DNA of 64,000 bases. Origin: Clusia tigrina. Its lineage: Eukaryota > Arthropoda > Insecta > Diptera > Clusiidae. Position 1 is the first letter of the stretch, and each line of letters begins with the position of its first letter. Under the pieces are notes generated by a model that was given only the letters and a program-made list of their open reading frames with translations, did not search any database and was not told where the DNA came from. The position numbers and the translations under genes are program-made. Positions 50,468 through 61,830 of the stretch are shown in pieces. The stretch is taken from NCBI GenBank assembly GCA_920105625.2, contig OV050032.1, positions 95,154,542 to 95,218,541 on the forward strand, read 5' to 3'.

Positions 50468-53400
50468 ACCTTGAAATTTTGTAACAATAAAGTACTCGAG
50501 CATCTTGTCAATTTAAGTTATCGCTCAAAGCTATGCTACCCTAGAGTCCCAAATCAAACACTCATAAACCTTCAAACGCCCCTAACTTCTATACGGTACG
50601 TCCTACACCTATCAAAGTTGGCAACATACAAATGCTTGTATCTTTTTATTGGAGCGTCATAAAACCTTGAAATTTTTAACAATAAAGTACCCGAGCCTCT
50701 TGTCAATTTAAGCTATCGCTCAAAGCTATGCTACCCTAGAGTCCCAAATCAAACACTGATAAAACTTCAAATGGCCCTAACTTCTATACGGTACGTCCTA
50801 CACCTATCAAAGTTTGCAACATACAAATGCTTGTAACTTTTTACTGCAGCGTCATAAAACCTTGAAATTTTGTAACAAGAAAGTACTCGAGCCTCTTGTC
50901 AATTTAAGCCATCGCTCAAAGCTATGCTACCCTTGAGTCCCAAATCAAATACTGATAAAACTTCAAACGCCCCTAACTTCTTTACGGTACGTCCTACACC
51001 TATCAAAGTTTGCAACATACAAAGGCTTGTAACTTTTTACTGGATCTTCCTAAAACCTTGAAACTTTGTAACAATAAAGTACTCGAGCCTCTTGTCAATT
51101 TAAGCCATCGCTCAAAGCTATGCTACCCTTGAGTCCCAAATCAAACACTGATAAAACTTCAAACGCCCCTAACTTCTTTACGGTGCGTCCTACACCTATC
51201 AAAGTTTGCAACATACAAATGCGTGTAACTTTTTACTGGAGCGTCATAAAACCTTGAAATTCTGTAACAATAAAGTATTCGAGCCTCTTGTCAATTTAAG
51301 CTATCGCTCAAAGCTAAGCTACCCTTGAGTCCTAAATCAAACACTGATAAAACTTCAAACGCCCCTAACTTCTTTACGGTACGTCCTACACCTATCAAAG
51401 TTTGCAACATACAAATGCTTGTAACTTTTTACTGGAGCGTCATAAAACCTTGAAATTTTGTTACAATAAAGTACTCGAGCATCTTGTCAATTTTAGCTAT
51501 CGCTCAAAGCTATGCTACCCTTGAGTCCCAAATCAAACACTGATAAAATTTCAAATTGCCCAAACTTTTATACGGTACGTCCTACACCAATGAAAGTTTG
51601 CAACATACAAATGCTTGTAAATTTTTACTGGAGCGTCATAGAACCTTGAAATTTTGTAACAATAAAGTACTCGAGCCTCTTGTCAATTTAAGCCATCGCC
51701 CAAAGCTATGCTACCCTTGAGTCCCAAATCAAACACTGATAAAACTTCAAACGCCCCTAACTTCTTTACGATACGTCCTACACCTATCAAAGTTTGCAAC
51801 ATACAAATGCTTGAAACTTTTTACTGGAGCGTCATAAAACATTGAAATTTTGTAACAATAAAGTACTCGAGCCTCTTGTCAATTTAAGTTATCGCTCAAA
51901 GCTATGCTACCCTAGATTCCCAAATCCAACACTGATAAAACTTCAAATGGCCCTAACGTCTATACGGTGCGTCCTACACCTATCAAAGTTTGCAACATAC
52001 AAATGCTTGTAACTTTTTACTTTAGCGTCATAAAACATTGAAATTTTGTAACAATAAAGTACTCGAGCCTCTTGTCAATTTAAGTTATCGCTCAAAGCCA
52101 TGCTACCCTAGAGTCCCAAATCAAACACTGATAAAACTTCAAATGGCCCTAACTTCTATACGGTACGTCCTACACTTATTAAAGTTTGCAACATACAAAT
52201 GCTTGTAACTTTTTACTGGAGCGTCATAAAACCTTGAAATTTTGTAACAATAAAGTACCCGAGCCTCTTGTCAATTTAAGCTATCGCTCAAAGCTATGCT
52301 ACCCTAGAGTAACAAATCAAACACTGATAAAACTTCAAACACCTCTAACTTCTTTACGGAAGGTCCTACACCTATCAAAGTCTGCAACATACAAATGCTT
52401 GTAACTTTTTACTGGAGCGTCATAAAACCTTGAAATTTTGTAACAATAAAGTACTCGAGCCTCTTGTCAATTTAAGCCATCGCTCAAAGCTATACTACCT
52501 TAGAGTCCCAAATCAAACACTGATAAAACTTCAAACGCCCCTAACTTCTTTACGGTACGTCCTACACCTATCAAAGTTTGCAACATACAAATGCTTGTAA
52601 CTTTTTACTGGAGCGTCATAAAACCTTGAAATTTTGTAACAATAAAGTACCCGAGCCTCTTGTCAATTTAAGCTATCGCTCAAAGCTATGCTACCCTAGA
52701 ATCCCAAATCAAACACGGATAAAACTTCAAATGGCCCTAACTTCTATACGGTACGTCCTATACCTATCAAAGTTTGCAATATACAAATGCTTGTAACTTT
52801 TTACTGGAGCGTCATAAAACATTGAAATTTTGTAACAATAAAGTACTCGAGCCTCTTGTCAATTTAAGTTATCGCTGAAAGCTATGCTACCCTAGAGTCC
52901 CAAATCCAACACTGATAAAACTTCAAATGGCCCTAACTTCTATACGGTATGTCCTACACCTATCAAAGTTTGCAACATACAAATGCTTGTAACTTTTTAC
53001 TGGAGCGTCATAAAACCTTGAAATTTTGTAACAATGAAGTACTCGAGCATCTTGTCAATTTAAGTTATCGCTCAAACCTATGCTACTCTAGAGTCCCAAA
53101 TCAAACACTGATACAACTTCAAATGGCCCTAACTTCTATACGGTACGTCCTACACCTATCAAAGTTTGCAACATACAAATGCTTGTAACTTTTTACTGGA
53201 GCGTCATAAAACCTTGAAATTTTAGAACAATATAGTACCCGAGCCTTTTGTCAATTTAAGCTATCGCTCAAAACTATGCCACCCTAGAATCCCAAATCAA
53301 ACACTGATAAAACTTCAAACGCCCCTAACTTCTTTACGGTACGTCCTACACCTATCAAAGTTTGCAACATACAAATGCTTGTAACTTTTTACTGGAGCGT

Positions 53401-53600
53401 CATAAAACCTTGAAATTTTGTAACAATAAAGTACCCGAGGATCTTGTCAATTTAAGCTATCGCTCAAAACTATGCTACCCTAGAGTCCCAAATCAAAAAC
53501 TGATAAAACTTCAAACGCCCCTAAATTCTTTACGGTACGTCCTACACCTATCAAAGTTTGCAACATACAAATGCTTGTAACTTTTTACTGGAGCGTCATA
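50468..53600 (+). repeat. Displaced copy of the 41.8-45.4 kb block
   Basis: The order from 50,468 is CACTCATAAACC, TTTTTATTGG, ACTGCAGCG, ACAAGAAAG, AAAGGCTTG, GTATTCGAG, TTTTGTTACAAT, ACTTTAGCG, CACTTATTAAAG, GGAAGG and CACGGATAAAAC. It follows 41,830-44,571. From 52,819 it continues with the ATCGCTGAAAGC and TACTCTAGAG monomers. The 44,572 monomer with the 8-bp insertion is skipped. Typical offsets are 8,247 bp for 43,788-44,571 and 8,043 bp after the skip. Confidence 0.85.
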
Positions 53601-53798
53601 AAACCTTGAAATTTTGTAACAATAAAGTACTCGAGCCTCTTGTCAATTTAAGCCATCGCTCAAAGCTATGCTACCCTTGAGTCCCAAATCAAACACTGAT
53701 AAAACTTCAAACGCCCCTAACTTCTTTACGGTACGTCCTACACCTATCAAAGTTTGCAACATACAAATGCTTGTAAATTTTTCTGGAGCGTCCTAAAA

Positions 53799-54777
53799 CC
53801 GTGAAATTTTGTAACAATGAAGTACCCGAGCCTCTTGTCAATTTAAGCCATCGCTCTAAGCTATGCTACCCTTGAGTCCCAAATCAAACACTGATAAAAC
53901 TTCAAACGCACAGAACTTCTTTACGGTACGTCCTACACCTATCAAAGTTGGCAACATACAAATGCTTGTAACTTTTTACTTTAGCGTCATAAAACCTTGA
54001 AATTTTGTAACAATAAAGTACCCGAGGCTCTTGTCAATTTAAGCTATCGCTCAAAACTATGCTACCCTAGAGTCCCAAATCAAACACTGATAAAACTTCA
54101 AACGCCCCTAACTTTTTAAGGTACGTCCTACACCTATCAAAGTTTGCAACATACAAATGCTTGTAACTTTTTACTGGAGCGTCATAAAACCTTGAAATTT
54201 TGTAACAATAAAGTACTCGAGCCTCTTGTCAATTTAAGCCATCGCTCAAAGCTATGCTACCCTTGAGTCCCAAATCAAACACTGATAAAACTTCAAACGC
54301 CCCTAACTTCTTTACGGTACGTCCTACACCTATCAAAGTTGGCAACATTCAAATGCTTGTAACATTTTACTGGAGCGTCATAAAACCTTGAAATTTTGTA
54401 ACAATAAAGTACTCGAGCCTCTTGTTAATTTAAGCCATCGCTCAAAGCTATGCTACCCTTGAGTTCCAAATCAAACACTGATAAAACTTCAAACGCCCCT
54501 AACTTCTTTACGGTACGTCCTACACCTATCAAAGTTGGCAACATACAAATGCTTGTATCTTTTTACTGGAGCGTCATAAAACCTTGAAATTTTGTAACAA
54601 TAAAGTACCCGAGCATCTTGTCAATTTAAGCCACCGCTCAAAGCTATGCTACCCTAGAGTCCCACATCAAACACTGATAAAACTTCAAATGGCCCTAACT
54701 TCTATACGGTACGTCCTACACCTACCAAAGTTTGCAATATACAAATGCTTGTATCTTTTTTCTAGAGCGTCATAAAA
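53799..54777 (+). repeat. First occurrence of the region IV monomer series
   Basis: ACCGTGAAATTTTG (53,799), CGCACAGAAC, ACTTTAGCG, CCCGAGGCTC, CTTTTTAAGG (1-bp deletion), AACATTTTACTGG, CCACCGCTC, CCCACATC and TTTTTTCTAGAGCG appear in order. The same series or parts of it come back at 56.9-57.7, 59.1-59.9 and 61.8-62.6 kb. Confidence 0.82.
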
Positions 54778-55168
54778 CCTTGAAATTTTGTTACAATAAA
54801 GTACTCGAGCATCTTGTCAATTTTAGCTATCGCTCAAAGCTATGCTACCCTTGAGTCCCAAATCAAACACTGATAAAACTTCAAATTGCCCAAACTTTTA
54901 TACGGTACGTCCTACACCAATGAAAGTTTGCAACATACAAATGCTTGAAACTTTTTACTGGAGCGTCATAAAACATTGAAATTTTGTAACAATAAAGTAC
55001 TCGAGCCTCTTGTCAATTTAAGCTATCGCTCAAAAATATGCCACCCTAGAATCCCAAATCAAACACTGATAAAACTTCAAACGCCCCTAACTTCTTTACG
55101 GAAGGTCCTACACCTATCAAAGTCTGCAACATACAAATGCTTGTAACTTTTTACTGGAGCGTCATAAA

Positions 55169-57127
55169 ACCTTGAAATTTTGTAACAATAAAGTACTCGA
55201 GCCTCTTGTCAATTTAAGCCATCGCCCAAAGCTATGCTACCCTTGAGTCCCAAATCAAACACTGATAAAACTTCAAACGCCCCTAACTTCTTTACGATAC
55301 GTCCTACACCTATCAAAGTTTGCAACATACAAATGCTTGAAACTTTTTACTGGAGCGTCATAAAACATTGAAATTTTGTAACAATAAAGTACTCGAGCCT
55401 CTTGTCAATTTAAGTTATCGCTCAAAGCTATGCTACCCTAGATTCCCAAATCCAACACTGATAAAACTTCAAATGGCCCTAACGTCTATACGGTGCGTCC
55501 TACACCTATCAAAGTTTGCAACATACAAATGCTTGTAACTTTTTACTTTAGCGTCATAAAACATTGAAATTTTGTAACAATAAAGTACTCGAGCCTCTTG
55601 TCAATTTAAGTTATCGCTCAAAGCCATGCTACCCTAGAGTCCCAAATCAAACACTGATAAAACTTCAAATGGCCCTAACTTCTATACGGTACGTCCTACA
55701 CTTATTAAAGTTTGCAACATACAAATGCTTGTAACTTTTTACTGGAGCGTCATAAAACCTTGAAATTTTGTAACAATAAAGTACCCGAGCCTCTTGTCAA
55801 TTTAAGCTATCGCTCAAAGCTATGCTACCCTAGAGTCCCAAATCAAACACTGATAAAACTTCAAACGCCCCTAACTTCTTTACGGTACGTCCTACACCTA
55901 TCAAAGTTTACAACAGACAAATGCTTGTAACTTTTTACTGGAGCGTCATAAAACCTTGAAATTTTGTAACAATAAAGTACCCGAGCCTCTTGTCAATTTA
56001 AGCTATCGCTCAAAGCTATGCTACCCTAGAATCCCAAATCAAACACGGATAAAACTTCAAATGGCCCTAACTTCTATACGGTACGTCCTATACCTATCAA
56101 AGTTTGCAATATACAAATGCTTGTAACTTTTTACTGGAGCGTCATAAAACATTGAAATTTTGTAACAATAAAGTACTCGAGCCTCTTGTCAATTTAAGTT
56201 ATCGCTGAAAGCTATGCTACCCTAGAGTCCCAAATCCAACACTGATAAAACTTCAAATGGCCCTAACTTCTATACGGTATGTCCTACACCTATCAAAGTT
56301 TGCAACATACAAATGCTTGTAACTTTTTACTGGAGCGTCATAAAACCTTGAAATTTTGTAACAATGAAGTACTCGAGCATCTTGTCAATTTAAGTTATCG
56401 CTCAAACCTATGCTACTCTAGAGTCCCAAATCAAACACTGATACAACTTCAAATGGCCCTAACTTCTATACGGTACGTCCTACACCTATCAAAGTTTGCA
56501 ACATACAAATGCTTGTAACTTTTTACTGGAGCGTCATAAAACCTTGAAATTTTAGAACAATATAGTACCCGAGCCTTTTGTCAATTTAAGCTATCGCTCA
56601 AAACTATGCCACCCTAGAATCCCAAATCAAACACTGATAAAACTTCAAACGCCCCTAACTTCTTTACGGTACGTCCTACACCTATCAAAGTTTGCAACAT
56701 ACAAATGCTTGTAACTTTTTACTGGAGCGTCATAAAACCTTGAAATTTTGTAACAATAAAGTACCCGAGGATCTTGTCAATTTAAGCTATCGCTCAAAGC
56801 TATGCTACCCTTGAGTCCCAAATCAAACACTGATAAAACTTCAAACGCCCCTAACTTCTTTACGGTACGTCCTACACCTATCAAAGTTTGCAACATACAA
56901 ATGCTTGTAAATTTTTCTGGAGCGTCCTAAAACCGTGAAATTTTGTAACAATGAAGTACCCGAGCCTCTTGTCAATTTAAGCCATCGCTCAAAGCTATGC
57001 TACCCTTGAGTCCCAAATCAAACACTGATAAAACTTCAAACGCACAGAACTTCTTTACGGTACGTCCTACACCTATCAAAGTTGGCAACATACAAATGCT
57101 TGTAACTTTTTACTTTAGCCTCATAAA
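55169..57127 (+). repeat. Copy of 51,643-53,994 with two monomer losses
   Basis: Offsets step from 3,526 bp (GATTCCCAAATCC with AACGTCTATACGGTGCG, 51,918/55,442) to 3,330 bp (ATCGCTGAAAGC, TACTCTAGAG, AACAATATAG, CCCGAGGATC) to about 3,134 bp (ACCGTGAAA). Each step equals one missing monomer. The second step falls inside a monomer near 56,805. Confidence 0.83.
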
Positions 57128-59086
57128 ACCTTGAAATTTTGTAACAATAAAGTACCCGAGGCTCTTGTCAATTTAAGCTATCGCTCAAAACTATGCTACC
57201 CTAGAGTCCCAAATCAAACACTGATAAAACTTCAAACGCCCCTAACTTTTTACGGTACGTCCTACACCTATCAAAGTTTGCAACATACAAATGCTTGTAA
57301 CTTTTTACTGGAGCGTCATAAAACCTTGAAATTTTGTAACAATAAAGTACTCGAGCCTCTTGTCAATTTAAGCCATCGCTCAAAGCTATGCTACCCTTGA
57401 GTCCCAAATCAAACACTGATAAAACTTCAAACGCCCCTAACTTCTTTACGGTACGTCCTACACCTATCAAAGTTGGCAACATACAAATGCTTGTATCTTT
57501 TTACTGGAGCGTCATAAAACCTTGAAATTTTGTAACAATAAAGTACCCGAGCATCTTGTCAATTTAAGCCACTGCTCAAAGCTATGCTACCCTAGAGTCC
57601 CACATCAAACACTGATAAAACTTCAAATGGCCCTAACTTCTATACGGTACGTCCTACACCTACCAAAGTTTGCAATATACAAATGCTTGTATCTTTTTTC
57701 TAGAGCGTCATAAAACCTTGAAATTTTTTAACAATAAAGTACCCGAGCCTCTTGTCAATTTAAGCTATCGCTCAAAGCTATGCTACCCCTGGGGTCCCAA
57801 ATCAAACACTGATAAAACTTCAAACGCCCCTAACTTCTATACGGTACGTCCTACACCTATCAAAGTTTGCAACATACAAATGCTTGGAACTTTTTACTGG
57901 AGCGTCATAAAACCTTGAAATTTTGTAACAATAAAGTACTCGAGCCTCTTGTCAATTTAAGTTATCGCTCAAAGCTATGCTACCCTAGAGTCCCAAATCA
58001 AATACTGATAAAACTTCAAATGGCCCTAACTTCTATACGGTACGTCCTACACCTATCAAAGTTGGCAACATTCAAATGCTTGTAACTTTTACTGGAGCGT
58101 CATAAAACCTTGAAATTTTGTAACAATAAAGTACCCGAGCCTCTTGTCAATTTAAGCTATCGCTCAAAGCTATGTTACCCTTGAGTCCCAAATCAAACAC
58201 TGATAAAACTTCAAACGCCCCTAACTTCTATACGGTACGTCCTACACCTATCAAAGTTTGCAACATACAAATGCTTGTAACTTTTTACTGGAGCGTCATA
58301 AAACCTTGAAATTTTGTAACAATAAAGTACTCGAGCCTCTTGCCAATTTTAGCCATCGCTCAAAGCTATGCTACCCTTGAGTCCCAAATCAAACACTGAT
58401 AAAACTTCAAACGCCCCTAACTTCTTTACGAAAAGTCCTACACCTATCAAAGTTTGCAACATACAAATGCTTGAAACTTTTTACTGGAGCGTCATAAAAC
58501 ATTGAAATTTTGTAACAATAAAGTACTCGAGCCTCTTGTCAATTTAAGTTATCGCTGAAAGCTATGCTACCCTAGAGTCCCAAATCCAACACTGATAAAA
58601 CTTCAAATGGCCCTAACTTCTATACGGTATGTCCTACACTTATCAAAGTGTGCAACATACAAATGCTTGTAACTTTTTACTGGAGCGCCATAAAACCTTG
58701 AAATTTTTTAACAATAAAGTACCCGAGCCTCTTGTCAATTTAAGCTATCGCTCAAAGCTATGGTACCCTAGAATCCCAAATCAAACACTGATAAAACTTC
58801 AAATGGCCCGAACTTCTTTACGGTACGTCCTACACCTATCAAAGTTTGCAACATACAAATGCTTGTAACTTTTTACTGGAGCGTCATAAAACCTTGAAAT
58901 TTTGTAACAATAAAGTACTCGAGCCTCTTGTCAATTTAAGCCATCGCTCAAAGCTATGCTACCCTTGAGTCCCAAATCAAACACTGATAAAACTTCAAAC
59001 GCCCCTAACTTCTTTACGGTACGTCCTACACCTATCAAAGTTGGCAACATACAAATGCTTGTAACTTTTTAATTTAGCGTCATAAA
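57128..59086 (+). repeat. Region IV block Q (10 monomers)
   Basis: Ordered markers are a CTTTTTACGG 1-bp deletion, TACCCGAGCATC with CCACTGCTC and CCCACATC, TTTTTTCTAGAGCG, the CCCCTGGGG monomer, CTTGGAAC, CAAATACTG, TTGCCAATTTTAGCC, AACATTG with CGCTGAAAGC, and AAAGTGTGC. The same order returns in the next block at 1,959-2,156 bp. That block has one extra monomer carrying AACATTTTACTGG. Confidence 0.86.
57786..57794. repeat. CCCC-T-GGGG quasi-palindrome, region IV marker
   Basis: A 1-bp insertion plus substitutions turn the usual ACCCTTGAGTCCC into ACCCCTGGGGTCCC, giving a perfect inverted repeat with a 1-base centre. It recurs at 59,941-59,949 and 62,685-62,693, spaced 2,155 and 2,744 bp, and nowhere else that I saw. 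Confidence 0.93.
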
Positions 59087-61830
59087 ACCTTGAAATTTTG
59101 TAACAATAAAGTACCCGAGCCTCTTGTCAATTTAAGCTATCGCTCAAAACTATGCTACCCTAGAGTCCCAAATCAAACACTGATAAAACTTCAAACGCCC
59201 CTAACTTTTTACGGTACGTCCTACACCTATCAAAGTTTGCAACATACAAATGCTTGTAACTTTTTACTGGAGCGTCATAAAACCTTGAAATTTTGTAACA
59301 ATAAAGTACTCGAGCCTCTTGTCAATTTAAGCCATCGCTCAAAGCTATGCTACCCTTGAGTCCCAAATCAAACACTGATAAAACTTCAAACGCCCCTAAC
59401 TTCTTTACGGTACGTCCTACACCTATCAAAGTTGGCAACATTCAAATGCTTGTAACATTTTACTGGAGCGTCATAAAACCTTGAAATTTTGTAACAATAA
59501 AGTACTCGAGCCTCTTGTCAATTTAAGCCATCGCTCGAAGCTATGCTACCCTTGAGTCCCAAATCAAACACTGATAAAACTTCAAACGCCCCTAACTTAT
59601 TTATGGTACGTCCTACACCTATCAAAGTTGGCAACATACAAATGCTTGTATCTTTTTACTGGAGCGTCATAAAACCTTGAAATTTTGTAACAATAAAGTA
59701 CCCGAGCATCTTGTCAATTTAAGCCACCGCTCAAAGCTATGCTACCCTAGAGTCCCACATCAAACACTGATAAAACTTCAAATGGCCCTAACTTCTATAT
59801 GGTACGTCCTACACCTACCAAAGTTTGCAATATACAAATGCTTGTATCTTTTTTCTAGAGCGTCATAAAACCTTGAAATTTTTTAACAATAAAGTACCCG
59901 AGCCTCTTGTCAATTTAAGCTATCGGTCAAAGCTATGCTACCCCTGGGGTCCCAAATCAAACACTGATAAAACTTCAAACGCCCCTAACTTCTATACGGT
60001 ACGTCCTACACCTATCAAAGTTTGCAACATACAAATGCTTGGAACTTTTTACTGGAGCGTCATAAAACCTTGAAATTTTGTAACAATAAAGTACTCGAGC
60101 CTCTTGTCAATTTAAGTTATCGCTCAAAGCTATGCTACCCTAGAGTCCCAAATCAAATACTGATAAAACTTCAAATGGCCCTAACTTCTATACGTTACGT
60201 CCTACACCTATCAAAGTTGGCAACATTCAAATGCTTGTAACTTTTTACTGGAGCGTCATAAAACCTTGAAATTTTGTAACAATAAAGTACCCGAGCCTCT
60301 TGTCAATTTAAACTATCGCCCAAAGCTATGCTACCCTTGAGTCCCAAATCAAACACTGATCAAACTTCAAACGCCCCTAACTTCTATACGGTACGTCCTA
60401 CACCTATCAAAGTTTGCAACATACAAATGCTTGTAACTTTTTACTGGAGCGTCATAAAACCTTGAAACTTTGTAACAATAAAGTACTCGAGCCTCTTGCC
60501 AATTTTAGCCATCGCTCAAAGCTATGCTACCCTTGAGTCCCAAATCAAACACTGATAAAACTTCAAAAGCCCCTAACTTCTTTACGATACGTCCTACACC
60601 TATCAAAGTTTGCAACATACAAATGCTTGAAACTTTTTACTGGAGCGTCATAAAACATTGAAATTTTGTAACAATAAACTACTCGAGCCTCTTGTCAATT
60701 TAAGTTATCGTTGAAAGCTATGCTACCCTAGAGTCCCAAATCCAACACTGATAAAACTTCAAATGGCCGTAACTTCTATACGGTATGTCCTACACCTATC
60801 AAAGTGTGCAACATACAAATGCTTGTAACTTTTTACTGGAGCGCCATAAAACCTTGAAATTTTTTAACAATAAAGTACCCGAGCCTCTTGTCAATTTAAG
60901 CTATCGCTCAAAGCTATGCTACCCTTGAGTCCCAAATCAAACACTGATAAAACTTCATATGGCCCTAACTTCTATACGGTACGTCCTACACCTATCAAAG
61001 TTTGCAACATACAAATGCTTGTAACTTTTTACTGGAGCGTCATAAAACCTTAACATTTTGTAACAATAAAGTACTCGAGCCTCTTGTCAATTTAAGCCAT
61101 CGCTCAAAGCTATGCTACCCTTGAGTCCCAAATCAAACACTGATAAAACTTCATATGGCCCTAACTTCTATACGGTACGTCCTACACCTATCAAAGTTTG
61201 CAACATACAAATGCTTGTAACTTTTTACTGGAGTGTCATAAAACCTTGAAATTTTGTAACAATGAAGTACTCGAGCATCTTGTCAATTTAAGTTATGGCT
61301 CAAAGCTATGGTACCCTAGAGTCCCAAATCAAACACTGATAAAACTTCAAATGGCCCTAACTTTTATATGGTACGTCCTACACCTATCAAAGTTTGCAAC
61401 ATACAAATGCTTGTATCTTTTTACTGGAGCGCCATAAAACCTTGAAATTTTGTAACAATGAAGTACTCGAGCCTCTTGTCAATTTAAGCTATCGCTCAAA
61501 AATATGCCACCCTAGAATCCCAAATCAAACACTGATAAAACTTCAAACGCCCCTAACTTCTTTACGGTACGTCCTACACCAATCAAAGTTTGCAACATAC
61601 AAATGCTTGTAACTTTTTCCTGGAGCGTCATAAAACCTTAAAATTTTGTAACAATAAAGTACCCGAGGATCTTGTCAATTTAAGCTATCGCTCAAAACTA
61701 TGCTACCCTTGAGTCCCAAATCAAACACTGATAAAACTTTAAACGCCCCTAACTTCTTTACGGTACGTCTTACACCTATCAAAGTTGGCAACATACAAAT
61801 GCTTGTAATTTTTTACTTTAGCGTCATAAA
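59087..61830 (+). repeat. Region IV block R (14 monomers, 2,744 bp)
   Basis: Block R repeats block Q with one extra monomer near 59,282-59,478. It goes on with TAACATTTTG (61,047), GGAGTGTCAT, TTATGGCTC with ATGGTACCC, TATATGG, AAATATGCCACCC and CCCGAGGATC. The next block matches its first part at exactly 2,744 bp. Confidence 0.87.
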
